In this document: piece after piece, positions 15,776 to 24,470 of the stretch | How positions within the stretch are numbered: position 1 is the stretch's first letter | Layout: each line of letters starts with the position of its first letter | Assembly (NCBI GenBank): GCA_028280885.1 | Contig: JANQKY010000003.1 | Coordinates: forward strand, 1-42,194 | Reading direction: 5' to 3' | DNA length: 42,194 nucleotides | Origin: Tepidamorphus sp. | GTDB lineage: Bacteria > Pseudomonadota > Alphaproteobacteria > Rhizobiales > Tepidamorphaceae | Program-made: the position numbers and the translations under genes | Notes under the pieces: model-generated | Databases searched by the model: none | The model's input: only the letters and a program-made list of their open reading frames with translations | What the model was told of the DNA's origin: nothing

Positions 15776-16687
15776 TCAAACGTCCGACTTGGTTTTCATG
15801 GGATTGGACATCTTCAGGATCAACAGGCTGAGCCCGAACACCACCAGGATCAAAAGCACGGCGATCGCGGAGGCATAGCCGAGCTGCTGCGTCTCGAAGG
15901 CGCGCTTGTAGATGTGCAGCGACAGAAGCTCGGTCGACCGGCCCGGCCCGCCGCCGGTCATGATCAGCATCACCTCCAGGCCGCGGAACACGTCGATCAG
16001 CCGCATCAGGAGCGCGATGATGATGATCGACTTGATCATCGGCAGCTTGACCAGGAAGATCTGCTGCCACCAGTTCGCGCCGTCGATCTCGGAGGCCTCG
16101 ATCACCTCACTCGACAGGGCCTGCAGGCCGGCGATGATGATGATGAAGATGAACGGCGTCCACTGCCAGATATCGGTGAAGACGATGGCGAAGAAGGCAA
16201 GCTCCGGATCGCCGAGCCAGACCAGCGGCTCCATGCCGAACCAGGCGTTCAGATAGTAGTTGATCCAGCCGGCGCGGGCATCGAACAGATAGCGCCAGAT
16301 CAGCCCGACGACGACCGGCGAGACCATCAGCGGCAGGATGAAGATCGTCCGGAAGATCGACGCGCCGCGGATCGGCTTTTCGAGCAGCAGCGCCAGGCTG
16401 ATGCCAAGCACCATTTCCAGCGTGATGACCCAGAAGCCGAAGCGGATCGTCACCCACAGCACTTCCCAGACCTGCGGGTCCTGCACCATGCGGAGGAAAT
16501 GCGAGAACCCGACAGTGTTGGCGTCCCCCAGGTCGCGGCCGATCTCCCAGTCGAAGAACGACAGGTAGAAGGCCATGAAGACGGGATAGAGCAGGCCGGT
16601 CGCCATCAGGATCGCCGCCGGCGCGACGAACGCATAGGGCGTCAGCGTGCCGGGCTCCCATCTAGGCTTGGCGGCGGTGGTCGGCAT
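15776..16687 (-). CDS. ABC transporter permease, MalF/UgpA type
   Basis: 303 residues and six membrane helices (the first at about 19-42: AFVAPAAILMATGLLYPVFMAFYL), with an EAA-type loop SSEVIEASEIDGANWWQQIFLVKLP. The TTG farther upstream at 16759 would put the start inside the hairpin at 16730-16756, so ATG 16687 is preferred. Partner of the permease at 14944. It sits downstream of the binding-protein gene across an 80-base gap containing a strong hairpin, which should lower permease expression relative to the binding protein. Confidence 0.93.
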   Translation of the reverse strand: MPTTAAKPRWEPGTLTPYAFVAPAAILMATGLLYPVFMAFYLSFFDWEIGRDLGDANTVGFSHFLRMVQDPQVWEVLWVTIRFGFWVITLEMVLGISLALLLEKPIRGASIFRTIFILPLMVSPVVVGLIWRYLFDARAGWINYYLNAWFGMEPLVWLGDPELAFFAIVFTDIWQWTPFIFIIIIAGLQALSSEVIEASEIDGANWWQQIFLVKLPMIKSIIIIALLMRLIDVFRGLEVMLIMTGGGPGRSTELLSLHIYKRAFETQQLGYASAIAVLLILVVFGLSLLILKMSNPMKTKSDV

Positions 16688-16705
16688 GAAGGGTCTCGCG
16701 GGATT

Positions 16706-16719
16706 TAGAGCATGCTCTA
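16706..16719. repeat. Perfect 14-bp palindrome TAGAGCATGCTCTA
   Basis: A perfect palindrome in the binding protein/permease gap. Half-sites with AGAGCA recur at 20464-20470 and GCTCTAG at 37906. AGAGCATG is a common core of short dispersed repeats in Hyphomicrobiales genomes, so this may be a remnant of such a repeat. Confidence 0.5.
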
Positions 16720-16729
16720 GAACGGGTGT

Positions 16730-16756
16730 CTCCGGGGCCGCGGGACGGCCCCGGAG
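16730..16756 (-). terminator. Intercistronic hairpin (attenuator or mRNA stabiliser)
   Basis: A perfect 11-bp GC-rich stem (CTCCGGGGCCG / CGGCCCCGGAG) with a 5-base loop begins 12 bases after the binding-protein stop. No U-run follows. In binding-protein-dependent operons such hairpins protect the upstream mRNA from 3' decay and raise the binding protein over the permeases. Confidence 0.7.
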
Positions 16757-16767
16757 CAATCAGCGGC

Positions 16768-18099
16768 CTACTGCCAGACGTAGTAGCCCTCGCGCTCCAT
16801 GATCGCGCGGATCTTCTCGTTGGCCTCGTCCATGATCGGCTGGACGGGATCGTCGGTGGTGATCACCTGGGTCAGCGCCTGGCCGAGCACGTCGACATTG
16901 AGCTCGTTCCATTCGGGAATGAGCGGACGCCAGTCGGGATCGGCGCAGTCGAGCTGCTCGGCGACGACCGGATATTCCGGGAAGTCCTTCGGGTTGAGTT
17001 CCAGCGTCGAGATGCGGATCGGATCGCCGCCCAGTTCGACGACGCGCTGGTCGGCGGCCTTCGACGTCATCCACTGGATGAACAGGAAGGCGGCTTCCTT
17101 GTGCTTGGAATTGGCCGGGATGCCCATGGCGAAGCCGCCGGTCTCCGAGCCGCAGCGCACGTCGGTCGGGTGCAGCGCATAGCCGACCTTGCCGTTGACC
17201 TTGGAGCGGCTCTCGTCGCGCGACAGGGCCGCGATCTTCAGCGAATCGAGCCAGAACGCCGCATCGCCCTGCAGGAAGGCGGTCGTCGCGTCGCCGAAGC
17301 CGTAGGACGAGATGCCCGTCGGACCGGTCTTGGCGACATGGCGCAGGAACTCGGCCGCCTTCACGGCCTCCGGCGAATTCACCACCGGGTTCCACTTGTC
17401 GTCGAAGATGCGCCCGCCCATCGGAGCGAGATGGAACAGCCAGGCGGCCGTCACCTGATGGCCCGTGGCGCCGCGCGAGGTGAGCGCGGGAACGCCGGCC
17501 TCGTGCAGCTTGGTCATCGCCGCGGCAAGCTCGTCATAGGTTTGCGGCACCGCGATGCCGTGCTCGTCGAGGATATCCTTGCGATAGGCGAGGATCGAGG
17601 TTTCCGCGCCGAAGGGGATGCCGTAGAGGCCGCCGGACTTGCCAGGCAGATAGCCCTTCTCGCCGCCGACGATGCCGCCGTTCTGGAGATAGGCGTCGGC
17701 GATGTCGTCGATATCGTAGTCGGGATCGACGAGGCCGGCATTGGTGTACATTTCCGACAGCGGCGTCAGCAGGCCCTTGTTGACGTATTCGCCCTTCCAC
17801 ATGACGACCCAGGCGACGACGTCGTATTCGCCGTCGGACTTGGACATTTCCAGAAGCTGCCGGTCGCGCAGCTTGAGATATTGCAGGTAGTCGATCTCGA
17901 CCTCGATACCCGTTTCCTCGGTGAACTCGTCGACCAGCGTCTCGGCCACCTTGAAGTGGTTGTTCGTCGGCCAGGAGACGACGATGGTCGTGCCCTCGTA
18001 TTTCTCATACGGGTTGGCGACGGCAGTCGTCGCCCCCATGGCGGTCGCCCCCATCGCAAGCGCGGCGAGCGCCGTTGCAGCCTGACTGAGTAGTCTCAT
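16768..18099 (-). CDS. ABC transporter substrate-binding protein, family 1 (carbohydrate type)
   Basis: 443 residues. The first ~28 residues form a signal peptide (MRLLSQAATALAALAMG ... AVANPYE). The mature protein follows the family 1 pattern: TIVVSWPTNNHFKVAETLVDEFTEETGIEVEIDYLQY, EYDVVAWVVMWKGEYVNKGLLTPL, YGIPFGAETSILAYRKDILDEHG, PQTYDELAAAMTKL and FLQGDAAFWLDSL. ATG 18099 is chosen because GGGAGGA lies 5 bases upstream and the leader then has normal length; an upstream in-frame start at 18132 adds an un-leader-like segment. It captures the substrate in the periplasm for the permeases at 14944-16687. Sugar-like or polyol-like ligands are usual for the family, here perhaps sulfated. Confidence 0.93.
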   Translation of the reverse strand: MRLLSQAATALAALAMGATAMGATTAVANPYEKYEGTTIVVSWPTNNHFKVAETLVDEFTEETGIEVEIDYLQYLKLRDRQLLEMSKSDGEYDVVAWVVMWKGEYVNKGLLTPLSEMYTNAGLVDPDYDIDDIADAYLQNGGIVGGEKGYLPGKSGGLYGIPFGAETSILAYRKDILDEHGIAVPQTYDELAAAMTKLHEAGVPALTSRGATGHQVTAAWLFHLAPMGGRIFDDKWNPVVNSPEAVKAAEFLRHVAKTGPTGISSYGFGDATTAFLQGDAAFWLDSLKIAALSRDESRSKVNGKVGYALHPTDVRCGSETGGFAMGIPANSKHKEAAFLFIQWMTSKAADQRVVELGGDPIRISTLELNPKDFPEYPVVAEQLDCADPDWRPLIPEWNELNVDVLGQALTQVITTDDPVQPIMDEANEKIRAIMEREGYYVWQ

Positions 18100-18134
18100 G
18101 CATTCCTCCCTGCTTTGGCCGATCCTGGCCAATT

Positions 18135-19226
18135 TCAGATCGCCCGGCCGGTCTCCCGGTCGAACAGATAGATGCGCCGTGTGTCGAAGTAGTAGGTCCC
18201 GTCGCTCAGGAGATCCGCCTCCGGACCGACATCGACCGCTGCGGTGATGTCGGCCCCCCCAATCTCGGCGGCGAGAAACTGGCTGGACCCGATATATTCC
18301 GAGACCTTCACCTTCAGATCGAGCGGCGCGAAACCGTCATCGAGAGCGCTGCCGGCGAAATGCTCCGGCCTGAGCCCGACGCTGATCGCGCGTCCGTTCG
18401 CGGTCTTGGCCCGCTCGGCGAGGCGCTCGGTCAACGGCAGCGTGTAGCCCGCGCCCTTCACCGACAGCCGGCCCGCTTCCTCGACAAACTCACCGTCGAG
18501 CAGCGTCATCGAGGGCGAGCCGATGAAGGTCGCGACGAAGGTGTTGACCGGGTCGTTATAGACTTCCTTCGGCGTGCCGACCTGCTGGATCAGGCCGTCC
18601 TTCATGATGACGATCCGGTCGGCCATGGTCATGGCCTCGATCTGGTCATGGGTGACGTAGATCATCGTCCGCCCGAGGCGCTTGTGCAGAAGGGCGAGCT
18701 CGGTGCGCATCGAGGCGCGCAGCTTGGCGTCGAGATTGGACAAGGGCTCGTCGAACAGGAAGCAATAGGCATCGCGCACCACCGCCCGGCCCATCGCGAC
18801 GCGCTGGCGCTGGCCGCCGGAGAGATCCTTGGGCTTGCGGTTGAGATAGGGCGTCAGTTCGAGCATCTCGGCTGCCCGCTGGACGCGCTCGGCGACCTCC
18901 GCCTTCGGCACCCGCGCCAGCCGCAGCGCGAACGACATGTTCTCGCCGACATTCATGTGCGGGTAGAGCGCGTAGGACTGGAACACCATGGCGATGTCGC
19001 GCTGCTTGGGCCGCTCCCAGGTGACGTCGCGGCCGGCGATCGAGATCGAGCCTTCGGTGACCTTCTCCAGGCCGGCGATCATCCTGAGCGTCGTCGACTT
19101 GCCGCAGCCCGACGGGCCGACGAGGACGACGAATTCCCCTTCCGCCACCTCGAGGCTGAGCTCGGGAATGACCGTCACGTCGCCGAAGGCCTTCACCACA
19201 TCCTTGAGGACCACCCCACCGGCCAT
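18135..19226 (-). CDS. ABC transporter ATPase, MalK/UgpC type
   Basis: About 363 residues. Walker A GPSGCGKST (residues 37-45), Q-loop FQSYALYPHM, signature LSGGQRQRVAMGR (135-147), Walker B CFLFDEPLSNLDAKLR, H-switch VTHDQIEAMTMADRI, then a TOBE regulatory domain (PEHFAGS ... YFDTRRIYLFD). It energises the importer at 14944-18099 and is the first gene of that operon. ATG 19226 is favoured since GGGGAG lies 11 bases upstream; a GTG at 19238 abuts that site and would leave no spacing. The LacI operator at 19310-19327 lies 84 bases upstream. Confidence 0.95.
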   Translation of the reverse strand: MAGGVVLKDVVKAFGDVTVIPELSLEVAEGEFVVLVGPSGCGKSTTLRMIAGLEKVTEGSISIAGRDVTWERPKQRDIAMVFQSYALYPHMNVGENMSFALRLARVPKAEVAERVQRAAEMLELTPYLNRKPKDLSGGQRQRVAMGRAVVRDAYCFLFDEPLSNLDAKLRASMRTELALLHKRLGRTMIYVTHDQIEAMTMADRIVIMKDGLIQQVGTPKEVYNDPVNTFVATFIGSPSMTLLDGEFVEEAGRLSVKGAGYTLPLTERLAERAKTANGRAISVGLRPEHFAGSALDDGFAPLDLKVKVSEYIGSSQFLAAEIGGADITAAVDVGPEADLLSDGTYYFDTRRIYLFDRETGRAI

Positions 19227-19309
19227 CAGCGCTTTCACTCCCCGTTCGCACGCCGATTCCGCCGACGCCGCATCTGTCTTGAAACCACAATAATCACAAA
19301 ATCCGTCCT

Positions 19310-19327
19310 TGGTAAACCGTTTTACCA
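19310..19327. promoter_or_regulatory. LacI operator upstream of the ABC importer operon
   Basis: TGGTAAACCGTTTTACCA matches its own reverse complement at 16 of 18 positions and has the central CG of LacI-family operators. Near-identical copies lie at 20441 and 26249. Binding by the adjacent LacI protein (19378-20373) would repress the ATPase-to-MetE-like operon. Confidence 0.82.
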
Positions 19328-19377
19328 GGCTTTGTGTCCGATTTGGCCCCTAGGTCAGCTTCCCATCAGGGTTCCCG

Positions 19378-20373
19378 TCAGCTCCGGGGCGGGGCGGTGC
19401 TGTTGCGGATCACCAGTTCCGGATCGGCCGCGATCGTGGTGCGCGTCGGCGTCTTCGCGTCGCCGCCGCAGACCGTCCTGATCGCGGCCTGGCCCATTTC
19501 GGCAAGCGGCATCCGGACGACGCAGAGCGGGGCCCAGAGGTCCTGCGCGAACTTGACGTCATGGATGGAGACGATCGACAGATCGCCCGGCACCGCAATG
19601 TCCCGTGCCCGGGCGACGCGCAGCGCGCCGATCGCCGAGATGACGTTGAAGCAGACCAGTCCGGTCATCCCCGGCTGACGGTCGAGCAGCGCCTTGAACG
19701 CGGCTTCGCCCTCGACCGCCCTGGGACCGCAATGGGCGATCAGGTCCGGATCGGCATCCGCGCCCATCACCGCGCGCCATCCGCGCAGACGGTCCTCGGT
19801 GAAGGTCAGGCCTTTCGCGGTCGCAAGGCAGCCGATGCGGCGATGGCCGAGATCGCGCAGGTGCCGCGTCGCGACTGCCGCGGCCTTGGCATCCGGCAAT
19901 TGGATCAGGTGGTCGCCCATGCCGAGATCGGCCTGCAACTGCACGACCGGCACCTTCTCGTGCGCGGCCCGCAGGATCAGATTGTCGGACTGCAGGCCGG
20001 CGGCCTGCAGGATCAGCCCGTCGACGCCGCCCCCGCCGATCAGCTGCGCAAGCCGCGAGTTACTGGCATTGCCGGCCGCCGCATCGCCGAGGATCAGTGC
20101 CTTGTGCTGCCGTTCCGCCTCCTCCTGGGCACCGCGCAGGATCTCGCCATAGACGGGATTGGCGACATCGTGGACAACGAAGGCGATGGTGCCGGATTTC
20201 GACGAACGCAAGGTCTGCGCCGCGACGTTCGGCGCATAGTTCACGTCGCGCACGATCGCCTCGACGCGGGCGCGGGTCTCGGCGCTGACCCGCAGGGTCT
20301 TGTCGCCGTTGATGATGCGCGACACCACCGCCGACGACACGCCGGCCCGCTTTGCGATTTCCGCCAGGGTCAC
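19378..20373 (-). CDS. LacI-family transcriptional repressor of the ABC/CoA/SDR regulon
   Basis: 331 residues from GTG 20373, chosen because AAAGGA lies 7 bases upstream and the protein then begins VTLAEIAKRAGVSSAVVSRIINGDKTL, the standard LacI start; the longer frame to 20430 has no ribosome site. The HTH, hinge (APNVAAQTLRS) and effector domain (VANPVYGEILRGA, VDGLILQAAG, LGHRRIGCLA, LSIVSIHDVKFAQDL) are complete. It is a paralogue of the LacI at 8445. The gene sits between two copies of an 18-bp operator, one before the ABC operon and one before the CoA-transferase operon and its own start, so it should repress both units and itself. A third copy is at 26249. Confidence 0.93.
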   Translation of the reverse strand: MTLAEIAKRAGVSSAVVSRIINGDKTLRVSAETRARVEAIVRDVNYAPNVAAQTLRSSKSGTIAFVVHDVANPVYGEILRGAQEEAERQHKALILGDAAAGNASNSRLAQLIGGGGVDGLILQAAGLQSDNLILRAAHEKVPVVQLQADLGMGDHLIQLPDAKAAAVATRHLRDLGHRRIGCLATAKGLTFTEDRLRGWRAVMGADADPDLIAHCGPRAVEGEAAFKALLDRQPGMTGLVCFNVISAIGALRVARARDIAVPGDLSIVSIHDVKFAQDLWAPLCVVRMPLAEMGQAAIRTVCGGDAKTPTRTTIAADPELVIRNSTAPPRS

Positions 20374-20440
20374 CACGAGATCCTTTCCCGCACACTTCGG
20401 AATCAGTCTGACCGATTTGACATTTTGCACAAGTATGTTT

Positions 20441-20458
20441 TGGTAAAACGTATTACCA
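20441..20458. promoter_or_regulatory. LacI operator in the divergent LacI/CoA-transferase promoter
   Basis: TGGTAAAACGTATTACCA, 16 of 18 positions symmetric, same consensus as 19310 and 26249. It lies 67 bases before the LacI start and 63 bases before the CoA-transferase start, so one bound repressor could control both directions. Confidence 0.85.
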
Positions 20459-20465
20459 TGTGCTA

Positions 20466-20489
20466 GAGCAAGCGGTGATCAGCTTGCTC
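20466..20489. repeat. Inverted repeat in the CoA-transferase leader
   Basis: GAGCAAGC-ggtgatca-GCTTGCTC, a perfect 8-bp stem with an 8-base loop between the LacI operator and the ribosome site of the CoA-transferase gene. It may fold in the mRNA leader or be a remnant of the AGAGCA repeat seen at 16706. Confidence 0.45.
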
Positions 20490-20521
20490 CAGGTCGTCGC
20501 CGACCGCATGAGGAGACCGCC

Positions 20522-21730
20522 GTGCCCGATATCCCGCCCGAGATCCCACCCGAGACCCCGCTGGCCCTTGAGGGCATCAGCATTCTCGACTTCACCCAGA
20601 TGATGCTCGGGCCGCTGTGCACGCAGACGCTGGCGGACATGGGTGCCGACGTGCTGAAGATCGAGCGTCCCGGCAAGGGCGAATGGATGCGCTCGATGCC
20701 GATGATCGGCCAGTTCGTCGGCGGCGACAGCGCCGCCTTCCATGCCTTCAACCGCAACAAGCGGTCGGTAACCGTCGACCTGAAGCATCCCGACGGCCGG
20801 GCGCTGCTCCTGGAGATCGCCAAACAGTGCGACGTCGTGGTCGAGAATTTCCGCTCCGGCGTGATGGACCGGCTCGGGCTCGGCTATGCGGATTTCAAGG
20901 CCGTCAATCCGAGGATCATCTATGCCAGCGGCTCGGGCTGGGGCTCCGGCAGCGCGATGGCGGAGAAGGGCATGCCGGGCCAGGACCTGCTGATCCAGGC
21001 GATGTCCGGCGTGATGTTCAACACCGGCCGCGCCGGCGATCCGCCGACGGCCTGCGGCACGCCGGTCGCCGATTTCGCGGCAAGCCAGGCGCTCGCCATC
21101 GGCATTCTCGGCGCGCTGATCGCCCGCGACCGGCACGGCATCGGCCAGCGCATCGAGACCAATCTCTATTCCGCCACGCTGAACCTGATGGGCCAGGAGA
21201 ATTTCGCCGTCCTCAACCAGGACATCACGCTGAAACGCTCCGAGGCCGGCGTCGCCTCCTGCTGGAACGATGCCCCCTATGGCGCCCATCCGACCGCCGA
21301 CGGCTGGATCGCGATCGCCATGTGCCCCCTGTCGAAGCTCGGGCCGCTGCTCGGCGATGACACGCTCGACGAGATGGATCCCTGGGTCGAACGGGACGCG
21401 GTGAAGCGCCGCATCGACGCGGGGACCGCCAAGAAGACCACCGAGGAGATCATCGCGATCTTCACCGAGGCCGACGTCTGGGCCGCGCCGATCCGCGCTT
21501 CGAAGGAAGCGATGGACGAATTGGTCGAGACGCAGTCTCCGCGCCTCGTCGAGATGGACCATCCCAAGGCCGGCCGCATCCGCGCGATCGCCAACCCGGT
21601 CGCGATGAGCGAAACGCCGGTGACGCTGCGCTATGCTCCCCCGCAGGTCGGCGAGCACACCGACACGGTGCTGACCGACTTCGTCGGCGCCGACCGCATT
21701 GCCGACCTCAGAGAGAAGGGAGCGATCTAG
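20522..21730 (+). CDS. Family III CoA-transferase (CaiB/BaiF/Frc type)
   Basis: 402 residues. Family III CoA-transferases move CoA between carboxylic acids. The N-terminal ILDFTQMMLGPLCTQTLADMGADVLKIERPGKGEW block, VVVENFRSGVMDRLGLGY and the catalytic aspartate D155 in PGQDLLIQAMSG are all present, then TPVADFAASQALAIGILGALIARDRHGIGQRIETNLY. It begins with GTG at 20522, 6 bases after AGGAG. It heads the rightward operon with an enoyl-CoA hydratase (one-base overlap), a metallo-hydrolase and a 3-hydroxyacyl-CoA dehydrogenase-like gene, so it should activate the pathway acid as a CoA ester. Carnitine-like degradation uses a similar enzyme pair, but the substrate here is unknown. Confidence 0.93.
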   Translation: MPDIPPEIPPETPLALEGISILDFTQMMLGPLCTQTLADMGADVLKIERPGKGEWMRSMPMIGQFVGGDSAAFHAFNRNKRSVTVDLKHPDGRALLLEIAKQCDVVVENFRSGVMDRLGLGYADFKAVNPRIIYASGSGWGSGSAMAEKGMPGQDLLIQAMSGVMFNTGRAGDPPTACGTPVADFAASQALAIGILGALIARDRHGIGQRIETNLYSATLNLMGQENFAVLNQDITLKRSEAGVASCWNDAPYGAHPTADGWIAIAMCPLSKLGPLLGDDTLDEMDPWVERDAVKRRIDAGTAKKTTEEIIAIFTEADVWAAPIRASKEAMDELVETQSPRLVEMDHPKAGRIRAIANPVAMSETPVTLRYAPPQVGEHTDTVLTDFVGADRIADLREKGAI

Positions 21731-22524
21731 TGGAAGGGGAGCGGCTGCACGAGAACCTCGCCCTTCAGCGTCGCGGCCCGGTCGAAATCCTGCGCATCGA
21801 CCGCGAGGAGGCGCTCGGCGCGCTGAATTTCGAGATCATGGCAGCGCTCGGCGACTATGTGACGGACCTCCATGGCCGCGGCGATTCGGTCCGCGTCCTG
21901 ATCATCACCGGCACTGGACGCGGCTTCGTCGCAGGCGCCGATATCGCCGGCTATCACGGTGTCGGCCAGACCGTGTTCGACGGCTTCCAGCGGCGTTCGC
22001 GGCAAACCTTCGATGCAATCGCCGGCCTGCCGCAGGCAACCATCTGCGCGGTGAACGGCTATGCGCTGGGCGGCGGCTTCGAGCTCGCGCTGTGCTGTGA
22101 TTTCGTGCTTGTCAACGAAAAGACCAAACTCGGCCTGCCCGAGATCAAGCTCGGTCTCCTGCCCGGCGGCGGCGGGACCCAGCGCCTGCCCCGTCTGGTC
22201 GGCCCGATGCGGGCCAAGGAAATCCTGATGACCGGCCGGATGATCACCGCAGAAGAGGCGGTCGACTACGGCGCGGCGCTCGAGGCCTGCGCGCCGGACG
22301 AGTTGATGCCGCGCGCGATCGCCTTCGCCGAGGAGCTTGCCGGCATGGCGCCGGTTGCGCTGCGCGAGGCAAAGCGCGTCGTCGATGACGGGCTCGACAG
22401 CGCCTTGTCGGCGGGCCTGACGATGGAGCAGCGCGTGCTCGGCGGGTTGTTCGCCACCGAGGACGGCAAGGAGGGCATCGCCGCCTTCATGGAAAAGCGC
22501 GACCCGGTCTTCAAGGGGCGCTAG
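21730..22524 (+). CDS. Enoyl-CoA hydratase/isomerase
   Basis: 264 residues, crotonase fold. The oxyanion-hole segments are GFVAGADI and [13 protein letters not shown]; both catalytic glutamates of true hydratases are kept, E118 (GGGFE) and E138 ([19 protein letters not shown]). It starts with GTG overlapping the CoA-transferase TAG by one base (TAGTG), so translation is coupled. It should add water to, or take it from, the CoA ester made by the upstream transferase. The next gene follows after 28 bases. Confidence 0.93.
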   Translation: MEGERLHENLALQRRGPVEILRIDREEALGALNFEIMAALGDYVTDLHGRGDSVRVLIITGTGRGFVAGADIAGYHGVGQTVFDGFQRRSRQTFDAIAGLPQATICAVNGYALGGGFELALCCDFVLVNEKTKLGLPEIKLGLLPGGGGTQRLPRLVGPMRAKEILMTGRMITAEEAVDYGAALEACAPDELMPRAIAFAEELAGMAPVALREAKRVVDDGLDSALSAGLTMEQRVLGGLFATEDGKEGIAAFMEKRDPVFKGR

Positions 22525-22552
22525 CATCGGGACGTATTGAGGAAACAAACGA

Positions 22553-23503
22553 ATGCAGAAATCCGTAATCAGCCATCGGTCCGGGCCATTCTCGGTGGTC
22601 TCGATGGGCCTGCCCGGCGACCATGAGGGCAAGACCGCGACCCGCGTGTTCTTCGTCAAGGGCGCCGACAGGATCGCGCTGATCGACAGCGGCCTCTATG
22701 GCGGCCTGCCGGACCTGAAACAGGCCTTCGAGGAACTCGGGATCGCCCATGACGATCTCGACCTCCTGCTGCTCACCCACGAGCACATGGACCATGTCGG
22801 CAACAATGGCTGGCTGAAGGCGGAGACCGGCTGCACGATCATGGGCCATGAAGGCCGCGCCGACCGGGTCGCCGACAACATGCTGAACGCCAAGGCGATC
22901 GTGCATGCTTTCCCGGAAGGCGAGCATTTCGACCTGAAGGCCGAGTATCTCGACTGGATGGGTCCGACCGAGGGGCCGATCGAGAGCTTCATCAAGGATC
23001 AGGACGTGATCGATCTTGGCGGCGGCGTCGAGCTCGAGGTCGTCGAGGTGCTCGGCCATTCGATGGGCGAGGTCGGCTTCTACGAGCGCTCGACGGGCAC
23101 GCTCGTCATCGCCGACCCGCTGCTGCCGCCGTTCAATCCGGTGCTCTATCTCTATGAGGACCCGAACGTGATGCGCGCGACCTTCGACAAGATCGAACGG
23201 TTCCTTGCCGAGCGCGACGTCCAGGCGGTGCTGTTTGCCCATGACGAGGTGAAAACCGCCGAGGAGACGGTCGACCTGGTTAATGACTGCCGCCGCCGGG
23301 TCGATCAGGTCGAGGCCTCGATGGTCACCCACATGAAGGCCAATCCGGGCATCAGCTTCGCCGACCTGCGCGACAAGTGCTGCGACGACCAGAACATGGT
23401 GCGCGAATGGCGGGCGCTGGTGTCGATCGATGCCAGCCTGAAGGATTTCGTCGCCCGGGGCGTCGCCGAACAGCGCGACGGCGGCTGGCACTATGTTGGC
23501 TGA
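22553..23503 (+). CDS. Metallo-beta-lactamase-fold hydrolase
   Basis: 316 residues. The metal-binding motif THEHMDH (residues 75-81) gives the H-x-H-x-D-H signature; further ligands are in LGHSMGE, LVIADPLLP and the late FAHDEV. The C-terminal ~80 residues are an added helical part (VDLVNDCRRRVDQVEASMVTHMKANPG ...), as in MBL proteins that act on thioesters or lactones. No signal peptide. Within a CoA-ester operon the most likely role is hydrolysis of a CoA thioester or related ester; glyoxalase-II-like chemistry is an alternative. It overlaps the next gene by 11 bases. Confidence 0.88.
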   Translation: MQKSVISHRSGPFSVVSMGLPGDHEGKTATRVFFVKGADRIALIDSGLYGGLPDLKQAFEELGIAHDDLDLLLLTHEHMDHVGNNGWLKAETGCTIMGHEGRADRVADNMLNAKAIVHAFPEGEHFDLKAEYLDWMGPTEGPIESFIKDQDVIDLGGGVELEVVEVLGHSMGEVGFYERSTGTLVIADPLLPPFNPVLYLYEDPNVMRATFDKIERFLAERDVQAVLFAHDEVKTAEETVDLVNDCRRRVDQVEASMVTHMKANPGISFADLRDKCCDDQNMVREWRALVSIDASLKDFVARGVAEQRDGGWHYVG

Positions 23504-24467
23504 CACGCCGGGCAGCGGCTTGCCGATCTGTACCGTCCTCGGCCCCGGCACGATGGGGGCACAGATTGCCCTGTCGCTGGCGCTCGGCGGGGCTGCCGTC
23601 CGGCTGTGGGGGCGTCGGGCCGAGAGCCTTGGTCCCGCCCTTGCGCGCTGCGGCGACGGCTTCGATTTCTTAAGCGAACAGGGCCTCGCGGAGGCGGCGG
23701 AGCGGGAAACCGTGCTGGCGCGTATCACGCTTGAGCCGGATCTCGCCGAAGCCGTCTCGGGCGCCGGGTTCGTGATCGAGGCGGCGGCCGAGGACCTCGC
23801 CGTCAAGCGGGACCTGCTCGCGACGGCCGAGGCCGAGGCGCCTGAGGACGCGGTCCTCTCCTCGACGACATCGGCGCTCAGTGCTACCGCCATCCAGGCG
23901 GCGCTCAAGCGGCCGGAGAACTTCTGCATCGCGCACTACGCCCAGCCCGCCCATCTCGTCGAGCTGGTCGAGGTGGTTCCCGGCGAGGCAACCGGCGATC
24001 ATGCCACGGCGCTGACCACGCGGATCCTCAGCGAGACGGGCAAGACCCCGGTCCTCTGCCCCGATATTCCCGGCTTCCTCTGGGCCCGCATTCAGCACGC
24101 GGTACTGCGCGAATTCGCCGCGCTGGTCGGCCAGGGGCTCGTCACGCCGGAGGCCTGCGACACGATCCTGAAAGCCGGATACGCCTCGCGGCTGCCGGCG
24201 ATGGGGGCGTTCGAACATGCCGATCTCGCCGGCCTCGACCTGATCAACTCGCCGGCGGCGAAGGCCGTCTGGGCCGACCTGTCGACCGTTGCCGACCCCG
24301 GCGAGACGCCGGTCGGCGCGCTTTATGCCGAGGGCCGGCTCGGCATGAAGTCCGGTCGCGGCTTCTATGATTGGACGCAGCGCGATCCGGAGGCCTTCAA
24401 GGCGGCGCGGGATAAGGAGATCATCCGCCGCGTCAAGATCAATCGCGGCGGCAAGGTGGTTCTATAG
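23493..24467 (+). CDS. 3-hydroxyacyl-CoA dehydrogenase-like oxidoreductase
   Basis: 324 residues: an N-terminal Rossmann domain (TVLGPGTMGAQIALSLA, glycine motif at residues 17-22) and a C-terminal helical domain ending in GMKSGRGFYDW. The catalytic His is present in CIAHYAQPAHLVELVEVVPG. However, the usual asparagine motif after PGF (GFxxNR) reads PGFLWARIQ, so the substrate-positioning Asn is replaced. Relatives with such changes include L-carnitine dehydrogenase and lambda-crystallin-type L-gulonate dehydrogenases, which act on free hydroxy acids rather than CoA esters. Together with CaiB-like and hydratase genes this leaves two readings: beta-oxidation of a short acyl-CoA, or oxidation of a hydroxy acid before CoA activation. 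It ends 3 bases from a convergent gene. Confidence 0.88.
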   Translation: MLADTPGSGLPICTVLGPGTMGAQIALSLALGGAAVRLWGRRAESLGPALARCGDGFDFLSEQGLAEAAERETVLARITLEPDLAEAVSGAGFVIEAAAEDLAVKRDLLATAEAEAPEDAVLSSTTSALSATAIQAALKRPENFCIAHYAQPAHLVELVEVVPGEATGDHATALTTRILSETGKTPVLCPDIPGFLWARIQHAVLREFAALVGQGLVTPEACDTILKAGYASRLPAMGAFEHADLAGLDLINSPAAKAVWADLSTVADPGETPVGALYAEGRLGMKSGRGFYDWTQRDPEAFKAARDKEIIRRVKINRGGKVVL

Positions 24468-24470
24468 GCC

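Noticed and set aside
16688..16759. N-terminal extension of the MalF-type permease to a TTG at 16759
   Set aside because: It would run through the strong intercistronic hairpin and adds a segment unlike the family; ATG 16687 gives the normal length.
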